Shown piece by piece: positions 25,101 to 39,152 of a DNA stretch of 64,000 nucleotides. Both the position numbers and the translations under genes were made by a program. Positions within the stretch are counted from its first letter, which is position 1. The number at the start of each line of letters is the position of its first letter. The DNA comes from Pantoea vagans (lineage in GTDB: Bacteria > Pseudomonadota > Gammaproteobacteria > Enterobacterales > Enterobacteriaceae), in the NCBI RefSeq assembly GCF_004792415.1, contig NZ_CP038853.1:3844001-3908000 (forward strand), read 5' to 3'. Below the pieces are notes generated by a model. That model had not been told where the DNA came from and searched no databases. It worked only from the letters and a program-made list of their open reading frames with translations.

Positions 25101-26378
25101 CGCACGGTTCAGCAGAACCGGGTGCTCACGGATCACTTCGTCGAGGATATCCCAGACAACCGCTTCTTCGCGCTCAACCATTTTCTTCGCGGCTTTGATG
25201 GTGGTGGCCAGGCCACGCAGTTCCAGCTTGCCGTAAATGAACGGTTTGAACAGTTCGAGTGCCATTTTCTTCGGCAGACCGCACTGATGCAGACGCAGGT
25301 ATGGACCAACGGTGATAACCGAACGACCAGAATAGTCGACACGTTTACCCAGCAGGTTCTGACGGAAACGACCCTGCTTACCTTTTATCATGTCAGCCAG
25401 CGATTTCAGCGGACGCTTGTTGGAACCGGTGATCGCACGACCGCGACGACCGTTGTCCAGCAGTGCATCGACCGCTTCCTGCAACATACGCTTTTCGTTG
25501 CGCACGATGATGTCTGGCGCAGCCAGATCCAGCAGGCGCTTCAGACGGTTGTTACGGTTGATCACGCGACGATACAGATCGTTCAGATCCGACGTAGCGA
25601 AACGACCACCATCCAGCGGTACCAGCGGACGCAGATCCGGTGGCAGAACAGGCAGCACGGTCAGGATCATCCACTCTGGCTTGTTGCCAGACTGGACGAA
25701 CGCTTCCAGCAGCTTGATGCGCTTGGTCAGTTTTTTACGTTTTGTTTCGGAGTTAGTTTCGTTCAGCTCTTCACGCAGCTGCTCGCACTCCTGCTCCAGA
25801 TCCATGTTTTTCAACAGGGCCTGGATCGCTTCGGCGCCCATTTTGGCGTCGAACTCGTCACCGAACTCTTCCAGAGCGTCAAGGTACTGCTCTTCAGTCA
25901 GGATCTGACGCTTCTCGAGGTTGGTCATGCCACCTTCGATTACCACGTAAGATTCAAAGTAGAGCACGCGCTCGATGTCACGCAGTGGCATATCCAGCAG
26001 TAAGCCGATACGCGATGGCAGTGACTTCAGGAACCAGATGTGCGCAGTCGGCGACGCCAGTTCGATGTGGCCCATACGCTCACGGCGTACTTTAGTCTGG
26101 GTCACTTCAACGCCGCACTTCTCACAAATCACACCACGGTGTTTGAGGCGCTTGTACTTGCCGCACAGGCACTCATAGTCTTTAACCGGCCCGAAGATAC
26201 GGGCACAGAACAGACCATCGCGCTCTGGCTTAAAAGTACGGTAGTTAATGGTTTCTGGCTTTTTCACTTCACCAAAAGACCAGGAACGGATCATGTCTGG
26301 CGAAGCCAGCGCAATTTTGATCGCATCAAACTCTTCGGTCTTAGTTTGCGCTTTCAGAAACTTAAGTAAGTCTTTCAC
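22155..26378 (-). CDS. rpoC: RNA polymerase subunit beta'
   Basis: Catalytic subunit of RNA polymerase, 1407 residues, identical in length to E. coli. The N-terminal zinc finger [19 protein letters not shown] is at about residues 70-88. The absolutely conserved NADFDGDQM near residue 460 holds the three Asp residues that bind the catalytic magnesium. Bridge and trigger helix regions lie in the middle, and the second zinc site ([13 protein letters not shown]) near 890. Downstream of rpoB with a 129-bp gap, last gene of the rplKAJL-rpoBC group, closed by a strong terminator. Confidence 0.99.
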   Translation of the reverse strand: MKDLLKFLKAQTKTEEFDAIKIALASPDMIRSWSFGEVKKPETINYRTFKPERDGLFCARIFGPVKDYECLCGKYKRLKHRGVICEKCGVEVTQTKVRRERMGHIELASPTAHIWFLKSLPSRIGLLLDMPLRDIERVLYFESYVVIEGGMTNLEKRQILTEEQYLDALEEFGDEFDAKMGAEAIQALLKNMDLEQECEQLREELNETNSETKRKKLTKRIKLLEAFVQSGNKPEWMILTVLPVLPPDLRPLVPLDGGRFATSDLNDLYRRVINRNNRLKRLLDLAAPDIIVRNEKRMLQEAVDALLDNGRRGRAITGSNKRPLKSLADMIKGKQGRFRQNLLGKRVDYSGRSVITVGPYLRLHQCGLPKKMALELFKPFIYGKLELRGLATTIKAAKKMVEREEAVVWDILDEVIREHPVLLNRAPTLHRLGIQAFEPVLIEGKAIQLHPLVCAAYNADFDGDQMAVHVPLTLEAQLEARALMMSTNNILSPANGEPIIVPSQDVVLGLYYMTRDCVNAKGEGMVLTGPKEAERIYRAGLASLHARVKVRITEHEKNEQDEWVAKTSIIDTTIGRAILWMIVPKGLPFSIVNQALGKKAISKMLNTCYRILGLKPTVIFADQTMYTGFAYAARSGASVGIDDMVIPEKKVEIITEAEAEVAEIQEQFQSGLVTAGERYNKVIDIWAAANERVAKAMMENLSTEVVINRDGEEERQVSFNSIFMMADSGARGSAAQIRQLAGMRGLMAKPDGSIIETPITANFREGLNVLQYFISTHGARKGLADTALKTANSGYLTRRLVDVAQDLVVTEDDCGTHEGIMMTPVIEGGDVKEPLRERVLGRVTAEDVLKPGTADILVPRNTLLDEHWCDVLELNSVDSLKVRSVVGCETDFGVCAHCYGRDLARGHIINKGEAIGVIAAQSIGEPGTQLTMRTFHIGGAASRAAAESSIQVKNKGTIKLTNAKSVTNSAGKLVITSRNVELKMIDEFGRTKESYKVPYGSTMAKGDGEQVAAGETVANWDPHTMPVITEVGGFIRFTDMVDGQTITRQTDDLTGLSSLVVLDSAERTAGGKDLRPALKIVDANGNDVLIPGTDMPAQYFLPGKAIVQLEDGVKISAGDTLARVPQESGGTKDITGGLPRVADLFEARRPKEPAILAEISGIISFGKETKGKRRLVITPLDGSEPYEEMIPKWRQLNVFEGERVERGDVVSDGPESPHDILRLRGVHAVTRYITNEVQEVYRLQGVKINDKHIEVIVRQMLRKATIVSAGSADFLEGEQAEFSRIKISNRDLEANGKVGATFMRDLLGITKASLATESFISAASFQETTRVLTEAAVAGKRDELRGLKENVIVGRLIPAGTGYAYHQDRMRRKAAGEVPVAPQVTADEASASLAELLNAGLGGNKDD

Positions 26379-26507
26379 GGATTAGCTCCCGTCGGAGTGA
26401 GACTCAGGGGGCGTCCAACCGAAATTGAACGCCCCGTAACCAGTACAATTGCGAGCGCTTTAAACCCTGCGCTTTCAGGCGGCGGCAAGCCGCAGCCTGA
26501 AAAGGGG

Positions 26508-29500
26508 TTACTCGTCTTCCAGCTCGATGTTGATACCCAGCGAGCGAATCTCTTTCAACAGTACGTTGAAGGATTCCGGCATGCCCGGTTCCATCTGATG
26601 GTTACCGTCAACGATGTTTTTATACATCTTGGTACGGCCGTTGACGTCATCAGACTTAACGGTAAGCATTTCCTGCAGGGTATACGCGGCACCGTATGCT
26701 TCCAGTGCCCATACTTCCATCTCACCAAAGCGCTGACCACCGAACTGCGCCTTACCACCCAGCGGCTGCTGAGTAACCAGGCTGTAAGAACCGGTAGAAC
26801 GTGCATGCATCTTGTCATCAACCAGGTGGTTAAGTTTCAGCATGTACATGTAGCCAACGGTTACCTGACGTTCGAACTGCTCACCGGTACGGCCGTCAAA
26901 CAGGGTAATCTGACCGGAAGAAGGCAGGCCGCCGAGCTGCAGCAGCTCTTTGATCTCGCTCTCTTTCGCGCCATCAAACACCGGCGTGGCGATTGGCATA
27001 CCTTTCTTCAGGTTCTCAGCCAGACGCAGTACTTCGTCATCAGAGAAGGTGTTCAGATCAACTCGCTGACGCAGATCGGTACCCAGGTCATAGGCGCGCT
27101 GGATGAATTCGCGCAGTTTCGCGACTTCTTCCTGCTTCTTCAGCATGGCGTTGATTTTCTCGCCGATACCTTTCGCTGCCATACCCAGGTGCGTTTCCAG
27201 AATCTGACCGATGTTCATACGCGATGGTACGCCCAGCGGGTTCAGAACGATGTCAACCGGCGTGCCGTTTTCATCGTAAGGCATATCTTCGATCGGGTTG
27301 ATCTTGGAGATAACACCTTTGTTACCGTGACGGCCTGCCATTTTGTCACCCGGCTGAATCTGACGCTTAACAGCCAGATAAACCTTAACGATTTTCAGCA
27401 CGCCTGGTGCCAGATCATCGCCCTGGGTGATCTTACGACGCTTACCTTCGAGTTTTTTCTCAAACTCGTGCTTCAGTTCGTCGTACTGCTCTGCCAGCTG
27501 CTCCAGCTGGTTTTGCTTGGCTTCGTCAGTCAGACCCAGTTCCAGCCAGCGCTCGCGCGGCAGCTTGTCCAGTTTGTCTGCTTCAACGCCACCCGAAATC
27601 AGTACGTTCTGGATACGGCTGAACAGGCCCGCTTCCAGGATCTGCAGTTCTTCAGACAGGTCTTTTTTGGCCTGCTTCAGCTGCATCTCTTCGATTTCAA
27701 GCGCACGTTTGTCTTTTTCCACGCCATCGCGGGTAAAGACCTGAACGTCGATCACGGTACCTGACACGCCATTCGGCACGCGCAGTGACGAATCTTTCAC
27801 GTCAGAGGCTTTTTCACCGAAGATAGCGCGCAGCAGTTTTTCTTCTGGCGTCAGCTGGGTTTCACCTTTAGGCGTTACCTTACCAACCAGAATGTCGCCA
27901 CCGGTCACTTCAGCACCGATGTAGACGATACCTGACTCATCCAGTTTAGAGAGTGCAGCTTCACCCACGTTCGGGATATCAGCAGTGATCTCTTCCGGCC
28001 CCAGTTTGGTGTCACGCGACACGCAAGCCAGTTCCTGAATGTGGATAGTCGTAAAGCGATCTTCCTGAACCACGCGCTCGGAGACCAGGATGGAGTCTTC
28101 GAAGTTGTAGCCGTTCCACGGCATGAACGCCACGCGCATGTTCTGGCCCAGTGCCAGTTCACCCAGATCGGTGGACGGGCCATCTGCCAGCACGTCGCCG
28201 CGCTCAACCGGCTCACCCAGAGAAACACATGGCATCTGGTTGATGCAGGTGTTCTGGTTAGAACGGGTATATTTGGTCAGGTTGTAAATGTCGATACCGG
28301 CTTCGCCAGCATGCATTTCGTCTTCGTTAACTTTGATAACGATACGTGATGCGTCAACGTACTGTACGGTACCGCCACGTTTCGCCACGGCTGTTACACC
28401 GGAGTCAACGGCAACAGCACGTTCCATACCGGTACCAACCAGCGGCTTATCAGCACGCAGAGTCGGAACGGCCTGACGTTGCATGTTCGCACCCATCAGG
28501 GCACGGTTGGCGTCATCGTGTTCCAGGAACGGGATCAGGGATGCACCGACAGAAACCACCTGCTGGGTGGAAACGTCCATGTAGTCAACCTGATCGCGGC
28601 TGAACAGACTTGATTCGCCTTTGCTACGGCAGGTGACCAGGTCATCAACAAACGCGCCGTTGTCATCCAGAGGGGCGTTCGCCTGAGCGATAACGTAGTT
28701 ACCCTCTTCGATAGCAGAGAGGTAGTGAATCTCGTCAGAAACCAGACCGTCGATAACACGGCGATAAGGTGTCTCAAGGAAACCGTACTCATTGGTCTGT
28801 GCATAGACAGACAAGGAGTTGATCAGACCGATGTTCGGACCTTCAGGGGTTTCGATTGGGCAGACACGACCGTAGTGCGTTGGGTGTACGTCACGCACTT
28901 CGAAGCCGGCACGCTCACGCGTCAAACCACCCGGGCCGAGAGCAGAGATACGACGTTTGTGCGTAATCTCTGACAGCGGGTTGTTCTGATCCATAAACTG
29001 AGAAAGCTGGCTTGAACCAAAGAACTCTTTCACCGCAGCCGAAATCGGCTTCGCGTTGATCATGTCCTGTGGCATCAGCGTATCAAGGTCGCCCAGAGAC
29101 AGACGCTCTTTAACCGCACGCTCAACACGGACCAGACCGACACGGAACTGGTTCTCAGCCATTTCACCCACTGAACGAATACGACGGTTACCGAGGTGGT
29201 CGATATCGTCCACTTCGCCTTTACCGTTACGGATGTCGATCAGCTTCTTCATCACTTCGATGATGTCATCTTTGCTCAGGATGCCTGAACCTTCGATTTC
29301 ATCACGCAGCAATGAGCGGTTGAACTTCATACGACCGACCGCAGAAAGATCGTAACGATCTTCTGAGAAGAACAGGTTCTCAAACAGGTTCTCTGCAGCT
29401 TCGCGTGTTGGCGGCTCACCAGGACGCATCATGCGGTAGATCTCAACCAGGGCGCTCAGGCGATCGCTGGTTGGGTCGACACGCAGGGTCTCGGACATAT

Positions 29501-30536
29501 ATGGACCGTGATCCAGATCGTTGGTGAACAGCGTTTCGATGCGCTTGTGACCGGACTGGCTCAGTTTAGCCAGCAGATCCAGTGACAGTTCCATGTTCGC
29601 TGCAACAATCAGCTCACCGGTGCTCTCATCGATGTAATCTTTAGCGACCACTTTGCCCGCGATATATTCAACCGGGACTTCGATGTGCTGAATGCCATCT
29701 TTTTCCAGCTGACGAATATGGCGCGCAGTAATGCGGCGACCTTTTTCGACGTAGACGGTGCCGTTCGCTTCGATATCGAAGGTAGCGGTTTCACCGCGCA
29801 GGCGCTCAGGCACCAGCTCCATCTGCAGCTTGTTGTCACGGATTTCAAACACCACTTTCTCGAAGAAGATATCGAGGATCTGAGGTGTAGTGAACTGTAA
29901 CGCGCGCAGGATGATAGTGGCCGGCAGCTTACGACGACGGTCAATACGGACAAACAGGTTATCTTTCGGGTCAAACTCAAAGTCGAGCCATGAACCGCGG
30001 TAAGGGATGATACGTGCGTTGTACAGCACTTTACCCGATGAGTGGGTTTTACCCTTATCGCTATCAAAGAACACGCCGGGACTACGGTGCAGCTGAGAAA
30101 CGATAACGCGCTCGGTACCATTGATAACAAAGGTACCGTTGTCGGTCATGAGCGGAATCTCGCCCATGTAGACTTCTTGTTCTTTAATGTCTTTTACGGT
30201 GCCTTCTGGCGCTTCGCGCTCATAGATCACCAGACGCAGTTTCACGCGCAGCGGTGCCGAATAGGTCACGCCACGTATCTGACACTCTTTGACGTCAAAG
30301 ACAGGTTCACCCAGGCGGTAGCTGACATACTGCAACTCAGAGTTGCCGCTGTAGCTCGCAATAGGGAATACAGAGCGGAATGCAGCTTCCAGTCCGTACT
30401 GACCTTCTGGATCTTGCTCGATAAACTTCTGGAACGAGTCGAGCTGGATGGAAAGGAGATAAGGTATGTCCAGTACTTGCGGACGTTTACCAAAATCCTT
30501 ACGAATACGTTTTTTCTCGGTATAGGAGTAAACCAT
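26508..30536 (-). CDS. rpoB: RNA polymerase subunit beta
   Basis: Second large subunit of RNA polymerase, 1342 residues as in E. coli. The rifampicin region near residues 505-535 reads [15 protein letters not shown] and [13 protein letters not shown], so the common resistance positions (Asp516, His526, Ser531) are wild type and the strain should be sensitive at the target level. The flap and the C-terminal clamp, [18 protein letters not shown], are intact. It is separated from rplL by a 329-bp space that contains the partial terminator seen in E. coli; beyond that hairpin I see nothing else in that space. Confidence 0.99.
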   Translation of the reverse strand: MVYSYTEKKRIRKDFGKRPQVLDIPYLLSIQLDSFQKFIEQDPEGQYGLEAAFRSVFPIASYSGNSELQYVSYRLGEPVFDVKECQIRGVTYSAPLRVKLRLVIYEREAPEGTVKDIKEQEVYMGEIPLMTDNGTFVINGTERVIVSQLHRSPGVFFDSDKGKTHSSGKVLYNARIIPYRGSWLDFEFDPKDNLFVRIDRRRKLPATIILRALQFTTPQILDIFFEKVVFEIRDNKLQMELVPERLRGETATFDIEANGTVYVEKGRRITARHIRQLEKDGIQHIEVPVEYIAGKVVAKDYIDESTGELIVAANMELSLDLLAKLSQSGHKRIETLFTNDLDHGPYMSETLRVDPTSDRLSALVEIYRMMRPGEPPTREAAENLFENLFFSEDRYDLSAVGRMKFNRSLLRDEIEGSGILSKDDIIEVMKKLIDIRNGKGEVDDIDHLGNRRIRSVGEMAENQFRVGLVRVERAVKERLSLGDLDTLMPQDMINAKPISAAVKEFFGSSQLSQFMDQNNPLSEITHKRRISALGPGGLTRERAGFEVRDVHPTHYGRVCPIETPEGPNIGLINSLSVYAQTNEYGFLETPYRRVIDGLVSDEIHYLSAIEEGNYVIAQANAPLDDNGAFVDDLVTCRSKGESSLFSRDQVDYMDVSTQQVVSVGASLIPFLEHDDANRALMGANMQRQAVPTLRADKPLVGTGMERAVAVDSGVTAVAKRGGTVQYVDASRIVIKVNEDEMHAGEAGIDIYNLTKYTRSNQNTCINQMPCVSLGEPVERGDVLADGPSTDLGELALGQNMRVAFMPWNGYNFEDSILVSERVVQEDRFTTIHIQELACVSRDTKLGPEEITADIPNVGEAALSKLDESGIVYIGAEVTGGDILVGKVTPKGETQLTPEEKLLRAIFGEKASDVKDSSLRVPNGVSGTVIDVQVFTRDGVEKDKRALEIEEMQLKQAKKDLSEELQILEAGLFSRIQNVLISGGVEADKLDKLPRERWLELGLTDEAKQNQLEQLAEQYDELKHEFEKKLEGKRRKITQGDDLAPGVLKIVKVYLAVKRQIQPGDKMAGRHGNKGVISKINPIEDMPYDENGTPVDIVLNPLGVPSRMNIGQILETHLGMAAKGIGEKINAMLKKQEEVAKLREFIQRAYDLGTDLRQRVDLNTFSDDEVLRLAENLKKGMPIATPVFDGAKESEIKELLQLGGLPSSGQITLFDGRTGEQFERQVTVGYMYMLKLNHLVDDKMHARSTGSYSLVTQQPLGGKAQFGGQRFGEMEVWALEAYGAAYTLQEMLTVKSDDVNGRTKMYKNIVDGNHQMEPGMPESFNVLLKEIRSLGINIELEDE

Positions 30537-30794
30537 AGGGTTCCTCAGCTAGCTGACAAGTCGACCCACGCTGTCCGTCCTGACAGGACAGTTCATGCAA
30601 CACGATTTTGTTTGATTCACTGGCTGCGCGGCAGCAGTGCAATACCTCTTTCTATCACGCTTAAATCATTTCATCGCTTTTGTGAAGGCAGGGAACCCGC
30701 ACAGGAAAGCGGTATATTAAGTCGTCGATAGAGAAAGATATTGAATAGTAACAATGGACAAACAGTGTGAAACCCCATTGAGACCCTGTAGCGC

Positions 30795-30825
30795 AAAAAG
30801 GCTGGTGACCAAAAAGTCACCAGCC
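30795..30825 (-). terminator. Attenuator between rplL and rpoB
   Basis: GGCTGGTGAC (30800-30809) pairs with GTCACCAGCC (30816-30825); T-run on the minus strand. The E. coli counterpart has nearly the same stem and terminates most transcripts after rplL, which sets the ribosomal protein to RNA polymerase ratio. Confidence 0.9.
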
Positions 30826-30865
30826 ATCAGTCTGAAACTACTCAGACTGCAACCCGAAGGCTGTC

Positions 30866-31228
30866 TTACTTAACTTCAACTTCAGCGCCAGCTTCTTTCA
30901 GAGCAGCTTCAAGTGCAGCTGCGTCATCTTTGCTGATGCCTTCTTTGATTACGCCAGTTGCTTCAACCAGGTCTTTGGCTTCTTTCAGGCCCAGACCAGT
31001 CGCAGTACGTACGGCTTTGATGACTGCTACTTTGTTCGCGCCAACAGCTTTCAGTACGACGTCGAATTCAGTTTTTTCTTCAACAGCTTCAGCCGGGCCC
31101 GCAGCAACAGCTACAGCAGCAGCAGCAGAAACGCCGAATTTTTCTTCCATAGCAGAAACCAGCTCAACAACTTCCATTACGGACATCGCTGCAACAGCTT
31201 CCAGAATTTGGTCTTTAGTGATAGACAT
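30866..31228 (-). CDS. rplL: 50S ribosomal protein L7/L12
   Basis: Stalk protein of the large subunit that recruits translation GTPases; present as two or three dimers on L10. 120 residues with the N-terminal dimerisation helices ([20 protein letters not shown]), an Ala-rich hinge (about 36-52), and the C-terminal domain ending AEVEVK. One residue shorter than E. coli. Located 65 bp after rplJ and translated from the same mRNA. Confidence 0.98.
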   Translation of the reverse strand: MSITKDQILEAVAAMSVMEVVELVSAMEEKFGVSAAAAVAVAAGPAEAVEEKTEFDVVLKAVGANKVAVIKAVRTATGLGLKEAKDLVEATGVIKEGISKDDAAALEAALKEAGAEVEVK

Positions 31229-31293
31229 GACAATTGTTCCTAAGAATCAGAAAAAGTTTATACGTAAGCAGGTACGAAGAAAAGAATAAGGCC

Positions 31294-31791
31294 TTAAGCC
31301 GCTTCTTTTGCATCGCGTACAGCAGCCAGAGTGCGGACCAGTTTGCCGGCAGCGGCTTCTTTCATGGTCGACATCAGACGTGCCAGTGCTTCTTCGTAGG
31401 TCGGCAGCGTTGCCAGACGGTCAATATTGGCCGCCGTGATCAGCTCACCTTCAAAGGCTGCAGCTTTGACCTCAAATTTTGCATTCGCTTTCGCGAAATC
31501 TTTGAACAGACGAGCAGCAGCGCCCGGGTGTTCCATAGAATATGCAATCAGGGTCGGACCAACAAACGTGTCTTTCAGGCACTCAAACTGAGTACCTTCA
31601 ACGACGCGGCGCAGCAGGGTGTTACGAACAACACGCATGTAAACGCCAGCTTCACGGCCTGCTTTACGCAGTTCGGTCATTTTATCAACGGTAACGCCAC
31701 GGGAATCCGCAACAACCGCTGAAAGCGCACCTTTGGCTACTTCGCTGACTTCAGCAACAATCGCTTGTTTGTCTTGAAGATTTAATGCCAT
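31294..31791 (-). CDS. rplJ: 50S ribosomal protein L10
   Basis: Base of the ribosomal stalk; binds 23S rRNA and anchors L7/L12 dimers through its C-terminal helix. 165 residues, the E. coli length, starting [26 protein letters not shown] broken here only for description as the start region of the protein. L10 with L7/L12 represses its own operon in E. coli by binding the leader mRNA, and a long structured leader is present here. Confidence 0.98.
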   Translation of the reverse strand: MALNLQDKQAIVAEVSEVAKGALSAVVADSRGVTVDKMTELRKAGREAGVYMRVVRNTLLRRVVEGTQFECLKDTFVGPTLIAYSMEHPGAAARLFKDFAKANAKFEVKAAAFEGELITAANIDRLATLPTYEEALARLMSTMKEAAAGKLVRTLAAVRDAKEAA

Positions 31792-32078
31792 TAGCTTTTG
31801 CTCCTGGATTTGACCGGGAAAGGATTTCCCCGGAACTCACTTCACTTACTCACCCCGAGGGGTAATAAGCGCTCGAACACGGTGAGCAGAATCCAGCTAA
31901 GAAAAAATTCTTTTGGTTCTGTCACCGTCTACGCAGGGGATTAAGCGGAATATCCGGAGATAAACAGCACCTGCGGTCTTGGACGGAGGCCAGGATAAGG
32001 CCTGGCTCCAACCTAAATTCTGTGCGACGCAGCAGAGTCAGAGGGAATGGCGATAAACGCAACCGTCGGTTCTGGCTC
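31792..32078 (-). promoter_or_regulatory. rplJ leader (probable L10 autoregulatory region)
   Basis: The 388-bp gap between rplA and rplJ has no gene. It should contain the rplJ promoter and the L10-binding leader, as in E. coli. One hairpin is evident at 31985-32009 (GGAGGCCAGG against CCTGGCTCC with one bulge). A perfect tandem duplication lies at its upstream end (32079-32124). Confidence 0.6.
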
Positions 32079-32124
32079 TCTGGTGTCCTGTTCTGCTAAT
32101 ATCTGGTGTCCTGTTCTGCTAATA
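32079..32124. repeat. Perfect 23-bp tandem duplication upstream of rplJ
   Basis: Two identical 23-bp units abut at 32079-32101 and 32102-32124, each beginning TCTGGTGTCC and ending CTGCTAATA. The second unit also supplies one arm of a small hairpin, GTTCTG / CAGAAC on the minus strand, near 32112-32133. No third copy is present. Confidence 0.95.
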
Positions 32125-32179
32125 ACAGAACAACGGGCGTAAGATTCTAGGTGAATTTTTCGCCCGTTTCAAGCAGCAA

Positions 32180-33325
<1,146 letters not shown>

Positions 33326-33391
33326 TCAATTGGGTTATAGCGCCTGTAAAGGCTCCCCGTGATAACGATTTATACGCTGTTGCCAGCGCAT

Positions 33392-33430
33392 AAAAACAAA
33401 AGGCGCGAAATTGTAGTTAAATTTCGCGCC
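33392..33430 (-). terminator. Terminator of secE-nusG
   Basis: GGCGCGAAAT (33402-33411) pairs with ATTTCGCGCC (33421-33430); A-rich sequence on the left gives T-runs on the minus strand. Confidence 0.87.
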
Positions 33431-33463
33431 TGCTGCAACAGCTAATTTGTGAGCGGAAAGAGG

Positions 33464-34009
33464 TTAACCTTTCTCCACCTGACCGAAGTCGAGCTCAACC
33501 GGTGTTGCACGACCAAAGATGGAAACGGATACCGTCAGGCGGCTCTTCTCGTAATCCACATCTTCAACCACACCGTTAAAGTCAGCGAACGGACCGTCAT
33601 TAACACGAACCATTTCACCGGGTTCAAACAGCGTTTTAGGACGAGGCTTGTCGCCGACCTGCTGCAGACGATTCATGATCGCATCAACTTCTTTATCGCT
33701 GATAGGTGCAGGACGGTCAGAGGTACCGCCGATGAAACCCATCACGCGCGGGACGCTGCGTACTAAATGCCAGCTGGCGTCATTCATCACCATCTGAACC
33801 AGTACGTATCCCGGGAAAAACTTGCGCTCGCTCTTACGACGCTGGCCACCACGGATTTCAACGACTTCTTCAGTCGGAACCATGACTTCACCAAACAGCT
33901 CTTCCATGTTGTGCAATTTGATATGCTCGCGCAGCGATTGGGCTACGCGGCCTTCAAAACCGGAAAACGCCTGTACGACGTACCAGCGTTTCTTTGGAGC
34001 TTCAGACAT
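33464..34009 (-). CDS. nusG: Transcription termination/antitermination factor NusG
   Basis: Increases RNA polymerase processivity, links it to Rho or to ribosomal protein S10. 181 residues as in E. coli. NGN domain at the N-terminus ([19 protein letters not shown]), linker, and KOW domain near 125-160 ([19 protein letters not shown]). It starts one base after secE ends. RfaH (at 56821) is its operon-specific paralogue in this window. Confidence 0.98.
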   Translation of the reverse strand: MSEAPKKRWYVVQAFSGFEGRVAQSLREHIKLHNMEELFGEVMVPTEEVVEIRGGQRRKSERKFFPGYVLVQMVMNDASWHLVRSVPRVMGFIGGTSDRPAPISDKEVDAIMNRLQQVGDKPRPKTLFEPGEMVRVNDGPFADFNGVVEDVDYEKSRLTVSVSIFGRATPVELDFGQVEKG

Positions 34010-34010
34010 C

Positions 34011-34394
34011 TCAGAACCTCAGGCCAGTGATAAACGATACCAGACGGACCAGAATACCATCCAGCCCCCACAAAATCAGTGACATCACGGCAGTAACCGC
34101 GGCAACGATTAACGTGGTGTGCAGCGTTTCCTGGCGGGTTGGCCAGATAACCTTACGCATTTCTGTTCTTGCTTCACGAGCAAAAGCCACGGTCGCTTTG
34201 CCTTTGGTCGTTAAAAGCGCAATGCCGCCAGCCGCTGCAATCAGTACAACTACGGCTAATGCACGCAGTGGCAGTGACACATCACGATAGAGGTAGTTAC
34301 CTACAATCGCTGCAAGCAGCAGTAATATAACACCTACCCACTTTACCGCTTCCAGGCCACGCCCGCTCCCTTGAGCTTCGGTATTCGCACTCAT
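34011..34394 (-). CDS. secE: Preprotein translocase subunit SecE
   Basis: Essential membrane subunit that clamps the SecY channel. The start [19 protein letters not shown] gives 127 residues, as in E. coli; five upstream codons (MAGWF) are excluded. Three transmembrane segments are visible at about 19-38, 43-61 and 93-112, of the three-helix enterobacterial type, and the conserved amphipathic region around [12 protein letters not shown] reads [12 protein letters not shown] here. Co-transcribed with nusG. Confidence 0.97.
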   Translation of the reverse strand: MSANTEAQGSGRGLEAVKWVGVILLLLAAIVGNYLYRDVSLPLRALAVVVLIAAAGGIALLTTKGKATVAFAREARTEMRKVIWPTRQETLHTTLIVAAVTAVMSLILWGLDGILVRLVSFITGLRF

Positions 34395-34567
34395 AAACCA
34401 ACCTGCCACAATAATTCAGAAACTATTCTGCCCCGCAGTGCGAGGCGTCCAAACCGAATGAGCTTTTGGGGCGTAACTCGGTATCCAACGCCGCATAACA
34501 GAGCCTGTCTCAGCAATGATTATGATTCAAAAAATCACTGATGAGCCAGGTTCTATGAAACAGCGTG

Positions 34568-34594
34568 CAAAAAGGGCATCAAATGATGCCCTTT
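34568..34594 (-). terminator. Terminator of the tRNA-tufB operon
   Basis: AAAGGGCATC (34571-34580), loop AAAT, GATGCCCTTT (34585-34594), with extra A residues on the left that give a T-run on the minus strand. Confidence 0.87.
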
Positions 34595-34625
34595 CCGTGT
34601 GCATTGCGTCAAACGTTATCGGTAA

Positions 34626-35837
<1,212 letters not shown>

Positions 35838-35918
35838 TCAATGATATCATCACATTAACCAGGCAATGCCTGACTGCAAGGAAGTTACAGAGAAAATCAG
35901 GAGGGAGATTAAAGGAAG

Positions 35919-35994
35919 TGGTGCTGATACCCAGAGTCGAACTGGGGACCTCACCCTTACCAAGGGTGCGCTCTACCAACTGAGCCATATCAGC
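35919..35994 (-). tRNA. thrT: tRNA-Thr (GGT)
   Basis: 76 nt with encoded CCA, acceptor GCTGATA / TATCAGC, anticodon loop CTTGGTAA. Fourth tRNA of the transcript, immediately upstream of tufB. Confidence 0.97.
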
Positions 35995-35999
35995 ACATC

Positions 36000-36074
<75 letters not shown>

Positions 36075-36264
36075 ATCCTGGAACTCGGCTACCTGTTCTT
36101 TCTGTAGCTTGCAGATAACAGTGAATGCTTCTCTGCTATCTACTGTCTGCCAGCGAAGCTGACCGACGTTGACTTCGCTAACGCTCAGTCTGAATTCAGG
36201 GTGATAAGTGACTCACCTGACAGATAAACAGGCCGTTTATCTGTACTCAACCGCGAGGCTGAGA

Positions 36265-36349
<85 letters not shown>

Positions 36350-36357
36350 TACTTGAT

Positions 36358-36433
<76 letters not shown>

Positions 36434-36447
36434 ATCAAGTGGAGCGC

Positions 36448-36476
36448 ATTCTAGGAAGGTCGGGCCCTGGATGCAA
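36448..36476 (-). promoter_or_regulatory. Promoter of the thrU-tyrU-glyT-thrT-tufB operon
   Basis: On the minus strand: -35 TTGCAT (36471-36476), 17-bp spacer, -10 TAGAAT (36448-36453), then a GCGC discriminator typical of stringent promoters. AT-rich sequence just upstream (36477-36505) could be an UP element or Fis site. Confidence 0.8.
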
Positions 36477-37195
36477 CTAAAAAATCGCATATTTTTTTCT
36501 ATCGCTTACTATTTGTGCAAATCATCGCATTTTAACGTTTTTATGCAGATTATTTGTGCAATCTGGCGCTGTTTTCACAGGATCAGACTAAAGCGCGCCA
36601 CCATCTTAACTCCCTCTGCCCTTCTCTTTTATGCGAATAAAAGGAGTGGCCAGCACCCTTTTTTTTACGTCGGGGTGCTGAATGAGGTTTTTTTGACCCT
36701 GGCTGAACCCTTTTTTCTCATGGAGCGGCGCACTTCTATCGAAAGCGGGACCATATTGTCATGCGCATTCTTTCTCACTATGACGATTTGCGCTGAAAGG
36801 AAGTGTTTAAAATGTCTTTGTACTGTTTGTTTTTTTGCGAAAGGTTGTGCGTGACATGTATCAGCCTTACTGTAAGCGTCGTATTATGCCGTTCAGCCAA
36901 TCAGGCATAGCGATGACTGTATAAGCAGATTAAACGTCGCACATTAGCTGTGCCGGCCTGCAATATCATAAACAACGATAAAGCAGTAAAAATTAAAGGC
37001 ACTGCAACGTTTTGTGGGTATGCCGACGAAAGCGTGATCGCGTTTATCTTTTTACTTCTGTTAAAAGCCATACTGGTGATACCCTCCAGCCCATTGTTCT
37101 CAATGATAAACCAGCGATTCGTGATTCACTTCACCCGTGCTGTCCTGCTTATCGGCTAATACGCGGTTGATAGTAATGAATTTGCGGTCAGATGC
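36477..37195. other. Gene-free interval between thrU and coaA
   Basis: About 720 bp in which I recognise no gene. Two short open frames on the plus strand (36471-36854 and 36950-37159) have no known family, no good ribosome binding site and low-complexity hydrophobic or Cys-rich composition. One possible terminator-like stem, CAGCACCC (36651-36658) with GGGTGCTG (36673-36680), is followed after 8 nt by a T-run. The segment is more AT-rich than its neighbours and presumably contains the coaA promoter. Confidence 0.5.
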
Positions 37196-38149
37196 ATGCT
37201 TATGGATAAAACAACCCCCCTGACAACGCCTTATCTGGAGTTCACTCGTGAGCAGTGGGCTGCATTACGTGATTCTGTGCCTATGACGCTGTCAGAGGAA
37301 GAGATCGCGCAGCTCAAGGGCATCAACGAAGATCTTTCGCTGGAGGAAGTTGCAGAAATTTATCTGCCACTTTCGCGTCTGCTTAATTTCTATATCAGCT
37401 CTAACGTTCGTCGGCAGGCGGTACTGGAGCAATTTCTGGGCACCAATAGCCAGAAAATCCCCTATATCATCAGTATCGCGGGGAGCGTCGCGGTCGGTAA
37501 AAGTACGACTGCGCGTGTACTGCAGGCGTTGCTCAGTCGCTGGCCTGAACATCGTAAAGTGGAATTGATCACGACGGATGGCTTCCTTCACCCTAATGCC
37601 GTGCTGAAAGAGCGTGGCTTAATGAAGAAAAAAGGCTTCCCGCAATCTTATGATATGCACCGGCTGGTCAATTTCGTCTCCGATTTAAAATCCGGCGCCA
37701 GTCAGGTGACCGCCCCGGTCTATTCGCACCTGATTTATGATGTCATCCCTGATGGCGATAAAGTGATACAGCAGCCAGATATTCTTATTCTGGAAGGTCT
37801 GAACGTATTACAGAGTGGCATGGACTATCCCCATGACCCTCATCATGTCTTTGTTTCGGACTTCGTTGACTTCTCTATCTATGTAGATGCAGAGGAAGAC
37901 CTTCTGCAAAGCTGGTATATCAATCGATTCCTGAAATTCCGTCAGGGTGCCTTTACCGATCCAGACTCCTACTTCCACCATTACGCCCAGCTCTCGGAGG
38001 CAGAAGCGGTTGAGATAGCAGGTAATCTATGGAAAGAGATTAACTGGCTTAACCTGCAGGAAAATATCCTGCCGACACGTGAAAGGGCCAGCCTGATCAT
38101 GACCAAAAGTGGCGATCATGCGGTCGATAAGGTTCGCCTGCGTAAATAA
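37196..38149 (+). CDS. coaA: Pantothenate kinase (type I)
   Basis: Phosphorylates pantothenate, the first and rate-limiting step of coenzyme A synthesis; feedback-inhibited by CoA in E. coli. 317 residues from the first ATG; a second ATG two codons later (37202) is equally possible. The P-loop GSVAVGKST lies near residue 97, followed by TTDGFLHPN with the catalytic Asp near 128 and [10 protein letters not shown]. Monocistronic; convergent with birA through a shared terminator. Confidence 0.97.
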   Translation: MLMDKTTPLTTPYLEFTREQWAALRDSVPMTLSEEEIAQLKGINEDLSLEEVAEIYLPLSRLLNFYISSNVRRQAVLEQFLGTNSQKIPYIISIAGSVAVGKSTTARVLQALLSRWPEHRKVELITTDGFLHPNAVLKERGLMKKKGFPQSYDMHRLVNFVSDLKSGASQVTAPVYSHLIYDVIPDGDKVIQQPDILILEGLNVLQSGMDYPHDPHHVFVSDFVDFSIYVDAEEDLLQSWYINRFLKFRQGAFTDPDSYFHHYAQLSEAEAVEIAGNLWKEINWLNLQENILPTRERASLIMTKSGDHAVDKVRLRK

Positions 38150-38157
38150 CAGCGGTC

Positions 38158-38190
38158 ATAAAAAAGCCTGCATCAGTGCAGGCTTTTTTT
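38158..38190. terminator. Bidirectional terminator between coaA and birA
   Basis: GCCTGCA (38166-38172), loop TCAG, TGCAGGC (38177-38183), flanked by an A-run on the left and seven T on the right. Confidence 0.93.
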
Positions 38191-38192
38191 GA

Positions 38193-39152
38193 TCAGACAG
38201 GACGCAGTGATATTTCCCCCCCCACCCAGGCTTTTATTTCACCATCCTGCTCCAGTAATAAACCACCCTGGCTGTCGACACCCCGTGCAATACCATGCAC
38301 TTCACGTTCGCCGATGAGCAACTTAACGGGCCGGTTAATAAAATTGTCCAGTGCCGCCCAGCGCGAGATGAAGGCAGTTAATCCCTCCTGCTCAAACAGC
38401 GGCAGGGCCTCGCGCAGGCTGTTGATCAGACGGGCTGCCAGCTCATTGCGGTTCACGCTTACTCCGGCCTCCTGCAGGTTAATCCAGCCCTGATTAATCT
38501 GTGAAGCATCCGCTGTCCGCATCGCCAGATTGATGCCCGCCCCCATCACGATCTGAGCAGCATCACCGGTTTTACCGGTCAGTTCGACCAGAATACCTGC
38601 CAGTTTCCGATCGTTGAGGTAAATATCATTAGGCCACTTTACCCGGACATCATCGGCACCGAGTGCACGTAATGTTTCAGCCATAACAATGCCAATGACC
38701 AGGCTAAGACCCATCGCCGCAGCCGGACCCTGCTCAAGACGCCAGTACATGGACATGTAGAGGTTGGCACCAAAAGGAGAGAACCATTGACGACCACGAC
38801 GGCCACGACCTGCCTGCTGATATTCAGCGATACAGGCGGCACCCGACTGCAGGTCATGCATGCGTTCTAGCAGATACTGGTTTGTGGAGTCAATGACCGG
38901 GATAACCGAGACATTGCCCTGCTTCACCTGTGACAGAATTGCCTGCTCATCCAGCAGCTGTATCGGGGCAGAGAGACTGTAGCCTTTCCCTGTCACGGTA
39001 TAGACGTCCAGACCCCAGCTTTTTAGTGTCTGGATGTGCTTGTTGATGGCGGCACGACTCATGCCCAGAGTGTCGCCCAGCTGCTCGCCAGAATGAAACT
39101 CACCATCAGATAAAATATCGACCAGTTTTAGCGGGACACTGTGGTCTTTCAT
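38193..39152 (-). CDS. birA: Biotin-protein ligase / biotin operon repressor
   Basis: Activates biotin to biotinyl-AMP and transfers it to the acetyl-CoA carboxylase carrier; with biotinyl-AMP bound it dimerises and represses the bio operon. The start [14 protein letters not shown] gives 319 residues; an 8-codon upstream extension is excluded. N-terminal helix-turn-helix [19 protein letters not shown] (about 29-47), ligase loop GRGRRGRQW (about 115-123) and KWPNDIYL (about 183-190). Its ATG overlaps the murB stop codon as ATGA. Confidence 0.97.
   Translation of the reverse strand: MKDHSVPLKLVDILSDGEFHSGEQLGDTLGMSRAAINKHIQTLKSWGLDVYTVTGKGYSLSAPIQLLDEQAILSQVKQGNVSVIPVIDSTNQYLLERMHDLQSGAACIAEYQQAGRGRRGRQWFSPFGANLYMSMYWRLEQGPAAAMGLSLVIGIVMAETLRALGADDVRVKWPNDIYLNDRKLAGILVELTGKTGDAAQIVMGAGINLAMRTADASQINQGWINLQEAGVSVNRNELAARLINSLREALPLFEQEGLTAFISRWAALDNFINRPVKLLIGEREVHGIARGVDSQGGLLLEQDGEIKAWVGGEISLRPV

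Noticed and set aside
24972..27764. Long plus-strand open frames (343 and 455 codons) across rpoC and rpoB
   Set aside because: They are antisense to highly conserved RNA polymerase genes; Gln-, Phe- and Thr-rich composition is typical of the reversed frame of GC-biased codons.
36471..36854. 127-codon plus-strand open frame between thrU and coaA
   Set aside because: It begins inside the tRNA operon promoter, has no ribosome binding site or family, and is Cys- and Phe-rich as expected from AT-rich non-coding DNA.
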